A stretch of 64,000 nt of DNA from Streptomyces sp. M41(2017) (GCF_002078175.1 NZ_MWFK01000001.1:3844001-3908000); one strand, 5' to 3'. Positions 17,592 to 26,584 are shown, counted from the stretch's first letter. Notes: a model not told the origin generated them from the sequence alone. Numbers and translations are program-made.

Positions 17592-17725
17592 CGGGCCATG
17601 CTAGGGGCGGGGGCGCAGCGTCCGGGCGGGTACCCGGAAGGTCTCCGGGAACGGCGGCGGGGCCGGTGCGCGAACCCCTGTACCGCGCTCCGGCCCCGGG
17701 ACTCGAACCGGGAGTGGGGGGCTGC

Positions 17726-18133
17726 TCAGCCCTGGACCGCCGCCGGGTCCATCCACACGACCTCCCAGGAGTGGCCGTCCGGGTCGTCGAAGGACCGGCC
17801 GTACATGAAGCCCTGGTCCTGGGTGTCGCCCGTCGACGAACCGCCGACGGCGATCGCGCGGTCGACCAGCTCGTCGACCTTCTCGCGGCTCTCGGCGCTC
17901 AGACAGAGCAGCACCTCGCTGCCCTTCGTCGCGTCCACGATCTGCTTCTTCGTGAAGTCCGCGTACCGCTGCTTGCTGAGCATCATCGCGATGATCGTGT
18001 CGCTGATGACCACGCAGGCGCAGTCGTCCGTGGAGAACTGCGGGTTGATCGTGTAGCCGAGCTCCGTGAAGAACTTCTTCGAGGTGTCCACGTCGGACAC
18101 GGGCAGGTTCACGAAGATCATCTGCTGGTACAT
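17726..18133 (-). CDS. VOC (glyoxalase/extradiol-like) family protein
   Basis: 135-residue protein with a single pair of beta-alpha-beta-beta-beta units of the vicinal-oxygen-chelate fold: MIFVNLPVSDVDTSKKFFTE at the start and FDDPDGHSWEVVWMDP at the end. This subgroup is often annotated as lactoylglutathione lyase, but the substrate is unknown. It lies between the LOG gene and the ABC permease; neither neighbour suggests a role. Confidence 0.88.
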   Translation of the reverse strand: MYQQMIFVNLPVSDVDTSKKFFTELGYTINPQFSTDDCACVVISDTIIAMMLSKQRYADFTKKQIVDATKGSEVLLCLSAESREKVDELVDRAIAVGGSSTGDTQDQGFMYGRSFDDPDGHSWEVVWMDPAAVQG

Positions 18134-18266
18134 CTGAGGTCTCCCGTTTCGCGTTGTTCCGCCGGCGTTGTGTCGTTCGCAGGGTTAGACCGGCGGTCCG
18201 CGCGGAACTCATCGCACCGCGCGGAACATTCGTCCGGAGATTCGCGCGGCGTCCCGCGCGGGTCCG

Positions 18267-19691
18267 TCAGCTGATCAGCGGAAGCGCGGCCAGCTCGGCG
18301 ACGGCCCAGGTCAGCGGGGCGAACGCGGCCAACAGCGTGCCGACCCGCAGGGCGGCGGCCGCGCGCAGCGTCGCGGCGGGCGCCCCCATCCGCAGCAGCG
18401 CCGCGGTGGTGTCCGCGCGCGCCTGCTTCGCCTCGACGGCGGCCGTGACCAGTGTCAGCAGCGTGCACCCGGCGACCAGCAGGGCCCCGAGCGTGGTCAG
18501 CGGACCGAACGCGGGCCGGGAGCCGGTGTACAGCGCCGTCGCGGCGAACGCGCCCGACGCCACCGCGCACACCACACCGAGCGGCTGCCCGATGCGCCGC
18601 GCCTCCGCCTGGAGCACCCGGCCGGCCAGCAGCCGCAGCGCGCCCGGCCGTACCGCCTGGAGCAGCCGCCCGCACAGATACGTGATCGCGGGCCCGGCGA
18701 GGGCGAGTCCGACCGCCGTCAGCACCCAGCCGGCCAGCATCCCGGCCGGACCGCCGACGAAACCGCCGGGCAGCGCCAGTGCGGGCGCCGGTCCGGAACG
18801 GCTCGCGTACGTCTCCACGGCCAGCCCCGCCGCGACGGCGGCCGCACCCCAGGGGAGACCGTTCGGCGCGGTCTCCGCGGCGGGCAGTCCCCGGGAGCCG
18901 GTCTCCACGACCGGGCGGGCCGCGGCGTCCGCGTCCGCACCCGAGGCCTGGGCGCCGACCCGCGCCGACACCTCGCCGGCGGAGGGTGCCGCGTTGGTCC
19001 AGTGGACGCCGGTGCCGTCCGTGTCCGCCGGTGCCCGCTCGGACACCTCGGGGGATTCGGCGGACGTCGCGGCGGGCGTGCCGCGGCCGTCCGGCTGTGC
19101 GCCGGCCAGGACCGCGCCCGCGTTCTGGCGGGACGACAGCCATGTCAGGCCGTAGGCGCGTGCGGCGCCCTTCGCGCGGCCGTCCCGCGGGCGCAGGGCC
19201 AGTGCGGCCGCGCCGGAGGCCGCGAGGGGCACCAGGGCGAGCAGGGTCAGGGCGGCCGGCAGGGGCAGCTCCTGGTCGACGGCGAGGAACTCGGCCGCCG
19301 ACCCGTCGAACGGGATGCCCGTGAGGTCGCCGCGCAGCTGGAGGAACAGGAGCAGGGCGAGCGCCGAGCCGAGCAGGGTCGACAGGGCCGTGGTGAGGGC
19401 GGAGACGGCCATCAGCCGGCCCGGGCCGAGGCCGACGGCGGACAGGCCGGGCCGGGGGCGGGTGCCGGGGTCGGTGCGGGCCACCGCGACGGCGAAGTAG
19501 ACCGTGGCGGCGAGGGGGACGACGCACCAGGCCAGGCGCAGTGCGCCGGCGGCCGAGGCGTCCGGGTGGCTCATCGCGTAGCCCAGCGTGCACAGCAGCA
19601 GGAACCCGGTGCCCGCGGAGGCGGCGGCGACCAGGAGCCTGCGGAGCTGGACGAGGGGGCGGCCCGCGCGGGCTAGACGGAGAGCGAGCAC
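18267..19691 (-). CDS. ABC transporter permease, FtsX/MacB-like
   Basis: About 474 residues. Three membrane segments in the first half (LLLCTLGYAMSH, VVPLAATVYFAVAV, LLGSALALLLFL), a Gly/Ala/Glu-rich extracytoplasmic part (about 190-310), and further helices at the C-terminus (GMLAGWVLTAVGLALAG, LLVAGCTLLTLVTA). The GTG at 19691 overlaps the ATPase stop by 19 bases. The preceding open frame is only a shadow of the ATPase gene. The partner ATPase suggests an ATP-driven mechanotransmitter or exporter rather than an importer. Substrate unknown. Confidence 0.82.
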   Translation of the reverse strand: MLALRLARAGRPLVQLRRLLVAAASAGTGFLLLCTLGYAMSHPDASAAGALRLAWCVVPLAATVYFAVAVARTDPGTRPRPGLSAVGLGPGRLMAVSALTTALSTLLGSALALLLFLQLRGDLTGIPFDGSAAEFLAVDQELPLPAALTLLALVPLAASGAAALALRPRDGRAKGAARAYGLTWLSSRQNAGAVLAGAQPDGRGTPAATSAESPEVSERAPADTDGTGVHWTNAAPSAGEVSARVGAQASGADADAAARPVVETGSRGLPAAETAPNGLPWGAAAVAAGLAVETYASRSGPAPALALPGGFVGGPAGMLAGWVLTAVGLALAGPAITYLCGRLLQAVRPGALRLLAGRVLQAEARRIGQPLGVVCAVASGAFAATALYTGSRPAFGPLTTLGALLVAGCTLLTLVTAAVEAKQARADTTAALLRMGAPAATLRAAAALRVGTLLAAFAPLTWAVAELAALPLIS

Positions 19692-20419
19692 GCGGCCCGG
19701 CCTTCCGTCTCGGCGACCGGCGGGAGGTGGACGGTGTTCACGCGCCGTCCGTCGAGCAGCGACACGGTGCGGTCGGCGAGGGCCGCGGTGTCGGCGTCGT
19801 GGGTCGCGAGGACGACCGTGATGCCGTGCGAGCGGGCCGCCGTGGTGAGTGTGCGCAGCACATGGGCGCGGTCGGCGCGGTGCAGCGGCGCGGTCGGCTC
19901 GTCGGCGAACAGGATCGTGGGGGCGGGGGCCAGGGCGCGGGCGATGGCGACGCGCTGCCGCTCGGCCTGGAGCAGGGCGTGCGGGCGCTTGCGGGCGCAG
20001 CCGCCGATGTCGAGGCGCTCCAGCCACTCCAGGGCGGCGGTCTTGGCGGTCCTGCGGGCGCAGCCGCGCAGCATCAGCGGGAGGGCGGCGTTCTCCCAGG
20101 CGTTCAGCTCGGGGACGAGGACCGGCGCCGGGTCGATCCAGCCGAACCGGTCGCGGCGCAGCCGCTCGCGGGCGACGGGGCCCATGGTGTGCACGGGCGA
20201 GCTGTTGAACCAGACCTCGCCCTGCTGGGGCAGCAGCTGGCCGGACAGGCACTGCAGGAGGGTCGTCTTGCCGCTGCCGCGCGGGCCGCCGACGGCGAGG
20301 ATCTCGCCCTCACGCACGCCGAGCGAGACACCGCTGAGCGCCGGGGATCCGTTGTGCTTGACGTGCAGGGCGCGTGCCCAGAGCACGTCGTTGTCAGGCG
20401 GGGCCACCATCGCGTACAC
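19673..20419 (-). CDS. ABC transporter ATP-binding protein with altered signature motif
   Basis: 248-residue nucleotide-binding subunit, MacB/LolD-like. Walker A GPRGSGKTT, Walker B ILFADEPTAPL and H-loop LATHDADT are present, but the signature motif that should read LSGGQ is ALLQAERQRVAIARAL, lacking both glycines. Two ATGs (20419 and 20410) are possible starts. Coupled to the downstream permease by a 19-base overlap. Confidence 0.88.
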   Translation of the reverse strand: MYAMVAPPDNDVLWARALHVKHNGSPALSGVSLGVREGEILAVGGPRGSGKTTLLQCLSGQLLPQQGEVWFNSSPVHTMGPVARERLRRDRFGWIDPAPVLVPELNAWENAALPLMLRGCARRTAKTAALEWLERLDIGGCARKRPHALLQAERQRVAIARALAPAPTILFADEPTAPLHRADRAHVLRTLTTAARSHGITVVLATHDADTAALADRTVSLLDGRRVNTVHLPPVAETEGRAACSLSV

Positions 20420-20623
20420 CTCGTTCAGATCTGATGTGCCTTGCCCGGCGCCCTCTTCGAGGTCGCTCGGTCCCCCGGACGGGGGAACGAAGGCAGGGCC
20501 GATCGGTCACTGGGCACGCTAGGGAGTCCCGGTCGGGAGGCCGGACAGCACGCGGCCCCGGGCCGCCCTTTCTCACTCGAACGGGCGGTACCGGGGCCGG
20601 TGTTGATCAGCCGTACGGAAGCA

Positions 20624-20675
20624 CCGACGGCCCCGCTCGCCCGTCGGCGTGGAGCCGGGGGAGCGGGGCCGTCGG
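20624..20675 (-). terminator. Terminator of the aminotransferase gene
   Basis: Perfect 15-bp inverted repeat CCGACGGCCCCGCTC/GAGCGGGGCCGTCGG with a 22-nt loop, starting 8 bases after the aminotransferase stop on the minus strand. No clear T-run. Confidence 0.75.
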
Positions 20676-20683
20676 CGGGTGGA

Positions 20684-22066
20684 TCAGAGCTTGGTCCACG
20701 CCTCCGTCAGCACCTGACGGATGATCCCCTCGATCTCGTCGAAGGTCGACTGGTCGGAGATCAGCGGCGGCGACAGCTGGATGACCGGGTCACCGCGGTC
20801 GTCGGCGCGGCAGTAGAGGCCGTACTCGAAGAGCTTCTTGGAGACGAAGCCGTAGAGCACGCGCTCCGACTCCTCGTCCGTGAAGGTCTCCTTGGTGGCC
20901 TTGTCCTTCACGAGCTCGATGCCGTAGAAGAAGCCGTTGCCGCGGACGTCGCCGACGATCGGCAGGTCGTGCAGCTTCTGCAGGGTCTGCAGGAAGCTCG
21001 CCTCGTTGTCCAGGACGTGCTGGTTGAGGTTCTCGCGCTCGAAGATGTCGAGGTTGGTCAGCGCCACGGCCGCGGAGACCGGGTGGCCGCCGAAGGTGTA
21101 GCCGTGCAGGAAGGTGTTGTCACCCTTGTAGAACGGCTCGGCGATGCGGTCCGAGACGATGGTGGCGCCGATCGGGGAGTAGCCCGAGGTCATGCCCTTG
21201 GCGCAGGTGATGATGTCCGGGACGTAGCCGAACTTGTCACAGGCGAACATCGTGCCGAGGCGGCCGAAGGCGCAGATGACCTCGTCCGACACGAGCAGGA
21301 CGCCGTACTGGTCGCAGATCTCGCGCACGCGCTGGAAGTAGCCGGGGGGCGGCGGGAAGCAGCCGCCCGCGTTCTGCACCGGCTCCAGGAAGACCGCGGC
21401 GACGGTCTCGGGGCCTTCGAAGAGGATCTCCTGCTCGATCTGGTCGGCGGCCCAGCGGCCGAAGGCCTCGGGGTCGTCGCCGTGGATCGGGGCGCGGTAG
21501 ATGTTGGTGTTCGGCACCTTGTGCGCGCCCGGGACGAGCGGCTCGAAGGGGGCCTTCAGGGCCGGCAGGCCGGTGATCGACAGGGCGCCCTGCGGGGTGC
21601 CGTGGTAGGCGACCGCGCGCGAGATGACCTTGTACTTCGTGTGGTTGCCGGTGAGCTTGTGGTACTGCTTCGCCAGCTTCCACGCGGTCTCGACGGCCTC
21701 TCCGCCACCCGTGGAGAAGAACACCTTGTTCAGGTCGCCCGGCGCGTAGTGCGCGAGGCGCTCGGCCAGCTCGACGGCCTTCGGGTGGGCGTAGGACCAG
21801 ATCGGGAAGAAGGCCAGTTCCTGCGCCTGCTTGAACGCCGTCTCCGCGAGTTCGACGCGGCCGTGGCCCGCCTGGACCACGAACAGGCCCGCGAGACCGT
21901 CGAGGTAGCGCTTGCCCTTGTCGTCGTAGATGTAGGTGCCCTCACCCTTGACGATGGTGGGAACGGGCGCGTTCTCGTACGAGGACATGCGGGTGAAGTG
22001 CATCCACAGGTGGTCGTACGCGGTCTTGCTGAGGTCCTTGGTGCTCACGGTTATCGGGTTCCCCAC
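20684..22066 (-). CDS. Class III (omega) aminotransferase, probably putrescine/polyamine
   Basis: 460-residue PLP-dependent aminotransferase of the class III family. Seen: the FFSTGGGEAVETAWKLAKQY cofactor loop, the DEVICAFGRLG aspartate motif and the Schiff-base lysine in CAKGMTSGYSPIGA. The neighbouring Lrp regulator and divergent aminobutyraldehyde dehydrogenase favour putrescine (or a related diamine) as amino donor, giving 4-aminobutyraldehyde; beta-alanine or taurine-type donors are alternatives. Its start overlaps the regulator gene by 16 bases, so the two form one operon. Confidence 0.88.
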   Translation of the reverse strand: MGNPITVSTKDLSKTAYDHLWMHFTRMSSYENAPVPTIVKGEGTYIYDDKGKRYLDGLAGLFVVQAGHGRVELAETAFKQAQELAFFPIWSYAHPKAVELAERLAHYAPGDLNKVFFSTGGGEAVETAWKLAKQYHKLTGNHTKYKVISRAVAYHGTPQGALSITGLPALKAPFEPLVPGAHKVPNTNIYRAPIHGDDPEAFGRWAADQIEQEILFEGPETVAAVFLEPVQNAGGCFPPPPGYFQRVREICDQYGVLLVSDEVICAFGRLGTMFACDKFGYVPDIITCAKGMTSGYSPIGATIVSDRIAEPFYKGDNTFLHGYTFGGHPVSAAVALTNLDIFERENLNQHVLDNEASFLQTLQKLHDLPIVGDVRGNGFFYGIELVKDKATKETFTDEESERVLYGFVSKKLFEYGLYCRADDRGDPVIQLSPPLISDQSTFDEIEGIIRQVLTEAWTKL

Positions 22067-22566
22067 ATGTAGGTCTGCTTCTTGAGCTTCAGGTAGACGA
22101 AGCTCTCGGTGGAGCGCACGCCGGGCAGGGCCCGGATGCGTTTGTTGATGACGTCCAGCAGGTGGTCGTCGTCCTCGCAGACGATCTCGGCGAGGATGTC
22201 GAACGAGCCCGCGGTCATCACCACGTACTCGACTTCCGACATGGCAGTCAGTGCTTCGGCCACCGGATCGAGGTCGCCCTCCACGTTGACGCCCACCATC
22301 GCCTGCCTGCGGAAGCCCACGGTGAGCGGGTCCGTGACGGCGACGATCTGCATCACGCCCTGGTCGAGCAGCTTCTGGACGCGCTGGCGCACGGCCGCCT
22401 CGGACAGGCCGACGGCCTTGCCGATCGCGGCGTACGGGCGTCGTCCGTCCTGCTGGAGCTGCTCGATGATGGCGAGGGAGACGGCATCCAGCTGAGGGCT
22501 GCCGTTCCTGGACTCGCGGGAGTCCCTGGGTTCCGCACTTCGACTGACCACGACCTCACTGTGCAC
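22051..22566 (-). CDS. Lrp/AsnC family transcriptional regulator
   Basis: 171 residues from the GTG at 22566; a TTG at 22587 would add seven residues. N-terminal helix-turn-helix (LDAVSLAIIEQLQQDGRRPY, AIGKAVGLSEAAVRQRVQKL) and C-terminal RAM effector domain (VGVNVEGDLDPVAEAL, YVVMTAGSFDILAEIVCED). Located between the aminotransferase it precedes and the divergent dehydrogenase, it very likely controls both and senses a polyamine-pathway metabolite or amino acid. It ends YLKLKKQTYMWGTR. Confidence 0.93.
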   Translation of the reverse strand: MHSEVVVSRSAEPRDSRESRNGSPQLDAVSLAIIEQLQQDGRRPYAAIGKAVGLSEAAVRQRVQKLLDQGVMQIVAVTDPLTVGFRRQAMVGVNVEGDLDPVAEALTAMSEVEYVVMTAGSFDILAEIVCEDDDHLLDVINKRIRALPGVRSTESFVYLKLKKQTYMWGTR

Positions 22567-22754
22567 GACGTCTCGATAGTTGCGCAAGGTTCGGGCGATG
22601 AAATTCGTTGTTTACGGGTACGTGACTTGCGGATTTCGCAGTTCTGGAGCGATCGGGGGTGTTGAAAACGTCGAGCCACGGATTAGGGTGGGGACTCAGG
22701 CATCTCAGGTACTGGACACCTGGGTCGTTGGACATCCGACAGGAGGGCCGGGCA
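22567..22754. promoter_or_regulatory. Divergent promoter region with short palindromes
   Basis: The 188 bases between the regulator and the dehydrogenase contain TTGCGCAA (22580-22587), TGCG-N5-CGCA (22628-22640) and a TTGTT half site (22607-22611). Lrp-type proteins bind such short degenerate dyads, so autoregulation and control of the dehydrogenase are likely, though the exact sites are inference. Confidence 0.5.
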
Positions 22755-24194
22755 GTGAGCACCGAGCTGCGTCGTCTGCGCAATTACATCGACGGAGAGT
22801 TCCGCGATGCCGCCGATGGAGGGACCACGGAGGTGGTCAACCCCGCGACCGGCGAGGCGTACGCGACCGCGCCGCTCTCCCGCGAGGCGGACGTCGACGC
22901 CGCGATGGCCGCCGCCGCCGCGGCCTTCCCGGCCTGGCGCGACCAGACCCCCGCCGAGCGCCAGAAGGCCCTCCTGAAGATCGCGGACGCGTTCGAGGAG
23001 CGGGCCGAGGAGCTCATCGCCGCCGAGGTGGAGAACACCGGCAAGCCGATCGGTCTGACCCGGTCCGAGGAAATCCCGCCGATGGTGGACCAGATCCGCT
23101 TCTTCGCGGGTGCCGCCCGCATGCTCGAGGGCCGCTCGGCCGGCGAGTACATGGAGGGCCTGACCTCGATCGTGCGCCGCGAGCCGATCGGCGTCTGCGC
23201 CCAGGTCGCGCCGTGGAACTACCCGATGATGATGGCCGTGTGGAAGTTCGCCCCGGCTCTCGCCGCGGGCAACACGGTCGTCCTGAAGCCCTCGGACACC
23301 ACCCCCGCGTCCACCGTGCTGATCGCCGACATCATCGGCGGCATCGTGCCCAAGGGTGTCTTCAACGTCGTCTGCGGCGACCGCGACACCGGCCGCGCGA
23401 TGGTCGAGCACCCCACCCCGGCGATGGCGTCCATCACCGGCTCGGTCCGGGCGGGCATGTCGGTCGCCGAGTCGGCGTCCAAGGACCTCAAGCGCGTCCA
23501 CCTGGAGCTGGGCGGCAAGGCCCCGGTCGTCGTCTTCGAGGACACGGACATCGCCAAGGCCGTCGAGGACATCTCCGTGGCCGGCTTCTTCAACGCCGGC
23601 CAGGACTGCACCGCCGCCACCCGCGTGCTCGTCCAGGAGTCCATCCACGACGAGTTCGTCGCCGCCCTCGCCAAGGCCGCCGCCGACACGAAGACGGGCC
23701 AGCCGGACGACGAGGACGTGCTCTACGGCCCGCTGAACAACCCGAACCAGCTCAAGCAGGTCTCCGGGTTCATCGAGCGCCTGCCCGCGCACGCCAAGGT
23801 CGAGGCCGGCGGCAAGCAGGTCGGCGACAAGGGCTACTTCTACGCCCCGACGGTCGTCTCCGGCCTCAAGCAGGACGACGAGATCATCCAGAACGAGGTC
23901 TTCGGCCCCGTCATCACCGTCCAGTCCTTCACCGACGAGGCCCAGGCCGTCGAGTGGGCCAACGGCGTCGACTACGCCCTCGCCTCCTCGGTGTGGACCA
24001 AGGACCACGGCCGGGCGATGCGCATGTCCAAGGTGCTCGACTTCGGCTGTGTGTGGATCAACACGCACATCCCGCTGGTCGCCGAGATGCCGCACGGCGG
24101 CTTCAAGAAGTCCGGATACGGCAAGGACCTCTCCGGCTACGGCTTCGAGGACTACACGCGCATCAAGCACGTCATGACGTCGCTGGACGCGTAA
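22755..24194 (+). CDS. Gamma-aminobutyraldehyde dehydrogenase (PatD/PuuC-type)
   Basis: 479-residue NAD-dependent aldehyde dehydrogenase, which should oxidise 4-aminobutyraldehyde to GABA. Seen: the cofactor-binding PWNYPMMMAVWK and SITGSVRAGMSVAE segments, the catalytic glutamate in LELGGKAP and the catalytic cysteine in NAGQDCTAATR. GTG start with AGGAGG at 22741-22746. A closely similar paralogue lies at 44192. It is followed by a strong terminator, so it is probably monocistronic and divergent from its regulator. Confidence 0.93.
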   Translation: MSTELRRLRNYIDGEFRDAADGGTTEVVNPATGEAYATAPLSREADVDAAMAAAAAAFPAWRDQTPAERQKALLKIADAFEERAEELIAAEVENTGKPIGLTRSEEIPPMVDQIRFFAGAARMLEGRSAGEYMEGLTSIVRREPIGVCAQVAPWNYPMMMAVWKFAPALAAGNTVVLKPSDTTPASTVLIADIIGGIVPKGVFNVVCGDRDTGRAMVEHPTPAMASITGSVRAGMSVAESASKDLKRVHLELGGKAPVVVFEDTDIAKAVEDISVAGFFNAGQDCTAATRVLVQESIHDEFVAALAKAAADTKTGQPDDEDVLYGPLNNPNQLKQVSGFIERLPAHAKVEAGGKQVGDKGYFYAPTVVSGLKQDDEIIQNEVFGPVITVQSFTDEAQAVEWANGVDYALASSVWTKDHGRAMRMSKVLDFGCVWINTHIPLVAEMPHGGFKKSGYGKDLSGYGFEDYTRIKHVMTSLDA

Positions 24195-24210
24195 GGCGCT
24201 CCGGCCGTCA

Positions 24211-24246
24211 CGCGGCCCCGGAGGGAGCGATCCCTCCGGGGCCGCG
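24211..24246 (+). terminator. Terminator with 16-bp stem and GCGA tetraloop
   Basis: Perfect stem CGCGGCCCCGGAGGGA/TCCCTCCGGGGCCGCG closed by GCGA, a stable GNRA tetraloop, 17 bases after the dehydrogenase stop. No T-run, as is usual for Streptomyces terminators. Confidence 0.85.
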
Positions 24247-24384
24247 CCGTGTCGTCGGCGAGGGCGCCCGCCGGCGGGCGCCCGACCCCGCCGCGAAAGT
24301 GATCGACAGGGTGTCGGGTCGGGGGACCGCCGCCCTGACGCAGCGTCCATTGTTCGCGCCGGACGCGGGCGGCATGCTGCGGGC

Positions 24385-25575
24385 GTGCCAGTGATTCGGA
24401 ACACCTCGCCCCTGTCCCGCCGGTCCCTGCTGCGCGCCCTGGGCGGAGGAGCCGCACTCGGCGCCCTGGCCGGCTGCGGGGTGCCCGCCGCGTACGTGAG
24501 CCCCGGGGAGCGCGCCGGGACCGACACGTCCGCCGCGGACAAGCGGCTGACCTGGGCGAACTGGCCGCTGTACATCGACACCGATGACAAGAACCCCACG
24601 AAGCGCCCCACGCTGGAGGCGTTCGAGAAGCGCACCGGGATCTCCGTCGACTACATCGAGGAGATCAACGACAACGACGAGTTCTTCGGCAAGATCAGCC
24701 CGTCGCTCATGAACCACCAGCGGACCGGCCGCGACCTCATCGTCATCAGCGACTGGATGTGCGCGCGCTTCGTCCGGCTCGGCTGGGTGCAGGAGATGGA
24801 CCGGGCCGACCAGCCCAACGTCGCCAAGTACCTCGACCCGCTGCTGCGTTCGCCCGCCTTCGACCCCGGCCGCAAGTCGTCCGTGCCGTGGCAGTCGGGC
24901 ATCACCGGCATCGCGTACAACCACCGCAGGGTCGGCCGCGAGATCAAGCACGTCTCCGACCTGTGGGCCCCCGACCTCAAGGGTCGTGTCACGCTGCTCT
25001 CCGGTCTGGACGAGGCGTTCGCGCTGCTCATGCAGGGCGACGGCGTCGACATCACGCAGTGGAAGGCGGACGACTTCCACCGGATGTGCGACCAGGTGGA
25101 GAAGCGGGTGCGCAGTGGCCAGATCCGCCGCTTCACCGGCAACGACTACATCAAGGACCTCTCCAGCGGTGACGTCCTGGCGTGCCAGGCCTACTCGGGC
25201 GACGTGATCCAGCTCCAGGCGGACGACCCCGACATCCGCTTCGTCGTCCCCGAGGAGGGCGCCGAGCTGTGGGCCGAATCGCTGATGATCCCCAACCTGG
25301 CCCGCCACAAGGCCAACGCGGAGAAGCTCATCGACTTCTACTACCAGCCGGAGGTCGCCGCGGAGCTGGCCGCGTGGGTCAACTACGTCTGTCCCGTCCC
25401 GGCCGCGCAGGACGTCCTCGCCTCATCCAAGGACAAGGACACCGCCGCCCTCGCCGAGGACCCGCTGATCTTCCCCGACGCCACCATGCGCAAGCGACTC
25501 GCCATCGCCCGCGACATCACCTCCACGGAGCGCACCGAGTTCGCCAAGCGATGGAACGCGATCGCGGGGTTGTGA
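24385..25575 (+). CDS. Polyamine-binding Tat lipoprotein (PotD-like), copy 1
   Basis: 396-residue substrate-binding protein for spermidine/putrescine. The N-terminus SRRSLLRALGGG followed by the lipobox LAGC indicates a twin-arginine-exported lipoprotein. PotD signatures WANWPLYID, FEKRTGISVDYIEEINDN, GRDLIVISDWM and FTGNDYIKDLSSGDV are clear. The start is a GTG at 24385 or 24391; neither has a good ribosome binding site. No ABC permease or ATPase follows, so this orphan probably shares the PotABC machinery encoded at 47-50 kb. Confidence 0.9.
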   Translation: MPVIRNTSPLSRRSLLRALGGGAALGALAGCGVPAAYVSPGERAGTDTSAADKRLTWANWPLYIDTDDKNPTKRPTLEAFEKRTGISVDYIEEINDNDEFFGKISPSLMNHQRTGRDLIVISDWMCARFVRLGWVQEMDRADQPNVAKYLDPLLRSPAFDPGRKSSVPWQSGITGIAYNHRRVGREIKHVSDLWAPDLKGRVTLLSGLDEAFALLMQGDGVDITQWKADDFHRMCDQVEKRVRSGQIRRFTGNDYIKDLSSGDVLACQAYSGDVIQLQADDPDIRFVVPEEGAELWAESLMIPNLARHKANAEKLIDFYYQPEVAAELAAWVNYVCPVPAAQDVLASSKDKDTAALAEDPLIFPDATMRKRLAIARDITSTERTEFAKRWNAIAGL

Positions 25576-25614
25576 CACGGGGGCCGGCCGGGGCCGGCCC
25601 ACCTCCATGGCCCG

Positions 25615-25648
25615 AAGGGCGCCGGGACTCACGTCCGGCGCCCTTTTT
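25615..25648 (+). terminator. Rho-independent terminator with T-run
   Basis: 11-bp perfect stem AAGGGCGCCGG/CCGGCGCCCTT with a 9-nt loop, followed by TTTTT. This is the only textbook U-tract terminator I found in the window and ends the potD copy 1 transcript. Confidence 0.92.
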
Positions 25649-25880
25649 GTATGCCTCGGACCGGGGCGCGGAGCGTTCACTGCCAATCGTTGCAACACGC
25701 TTCGCGCCAACCTGTTGCGTTATCCCTGAATCCATTGCAACAACTTCTCTATCCCTACCTGCGGCTATGCCATCGATGTGCAATGGAGGAGTTGTCGAAT
25801 CCATGAAGGCAACGTAGCGTTTCTCTCATCGGAAAGCGCGAGCGCCGTAGGGGCGCGCGGTGCAGGAGAAGGAGAGCACG
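25649..25880 (+). promoter_or_regulatory. Promoter region with periodic TTGCAACA repeats
   Basis: The gene-free stretch 25576-25880 holds the terminator and then a regulatory array: TTGCAACA at 25690-25697, the inverted form TGTTGC at 25713-25718 and TTGCAACA again at 25735-25742, starting 22-23 bases apart (two helical turns). A further dyad CCATTGCA/TGCAATGG spans 25733-25786. The operon start is preceded by GGAGA at 25871-25875. The base composition here is lower in GC than the neighbouring genes. Confidence 0.6.
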
Positions 25881-26552
25881 ATGCAGAAGTTCGACACGCC
25901 CGCCCCCATCTCGGCCGTCATCGACATTCCTGCGGGCCGGATCCAGGTCATCGCCGCCGACCGGGGGGACGCCACGGTGGAGGTCCTGCCGGCGAACGCG
26001 GCCAAGAGCCGGGACGTGAAGGCGGCGGAGCAGGTCACGGTCGTCCACGCCGACGGCGTCCTGCGCATCGAGGCCGCACCGGCCAAGAACCGCATCCTCG
26101 GCACCGGTTCCGGGTCCGTCGAGATCACGATCCAGCTCCCTGTCGGCTCCCGCGTCGAGGCGAAGGCCGCCGCGGCGGAGTTCCGGGGAGTGGGCCGCCT
26201 CGGCGACGTCACCTTCGAGGGCGGCTACCGCTCGGTCAAGATCGACGAGGCCGCGAGCGCCCACCTCGCCGGCCACGACGCGAACATCACCGTCGGGCGC
26301 CTGAACGGCCCCGCGGAGATCAGCACCCAGCGCGGCGACGTGAACATCACCGAGGCCGTCCGGGGCGCCGTCACGCTCAGCACGCAGCAGGGCGACATCA
26401 CCGTCGGCGCGTCCCGCGGCGTCTCCGCCTCCCTGGACGCCGGCACCAGCTACGGCCGGATCAGCAACGCGCTCCAGAACAGCGGCGGCACCCCGGGCCT
26501 CACCATCCGGGCCACCACCGCCCAGGGCGACATCACCGCCCGCAGCATCTGA
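25881..26552 (+). CDS. DUF4097-type beta-repeat protein
   Basis: 223 residues with no signal peptide or membrane helix. From about residue 10 the chain consists of short beta-strand units rich in Gly, Asp, Ile and Val (SAVIDIPAGRIQVIAADRG at the start, STQRGDVNITE and STQQGDITVGA later), the pattern of DUF4097 proteins that form a small beta-helix. Function unknown. It is the first gene of an operon with an ABC exporter, 32 bases upstream of the ATPase. Confidence 0.85.
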   Translation: MQKFDTPAPISAVIDIPAGRIQVIAADRGDATVEVLPANAAKSRDVKAAEQVTVVHADGVLRIEAAPAKNRILGTGSGSVEITIQLPVGSRVEAKAAAAEFRGVGRLGDVTFEGGYRSVKIDEAASAHLAGHDANITVGRLNGPAEISTQRGDVNITEAVRGAVTLSTQQGDITVGASRGVSASLDAGTSYGRISNALQNSGGTPGLTIRATTAQGDITARSI

Positions 26553-26584
26553 CCTCACGACAGCACGGCCGAAGGAGCAGCTCC

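Noticed and set aside
17681..17730. tRNA 3'-end-like sequence on the minus strand (GGTTCGAGTCCCGGGGCCGG)
   Set aside because: The T-arm has a mismatch, and no matching 5' acceptor strand, D-arm or anticodon arm is found upstream. Not a tRNA; a degenerate att remnant cannot be shown.
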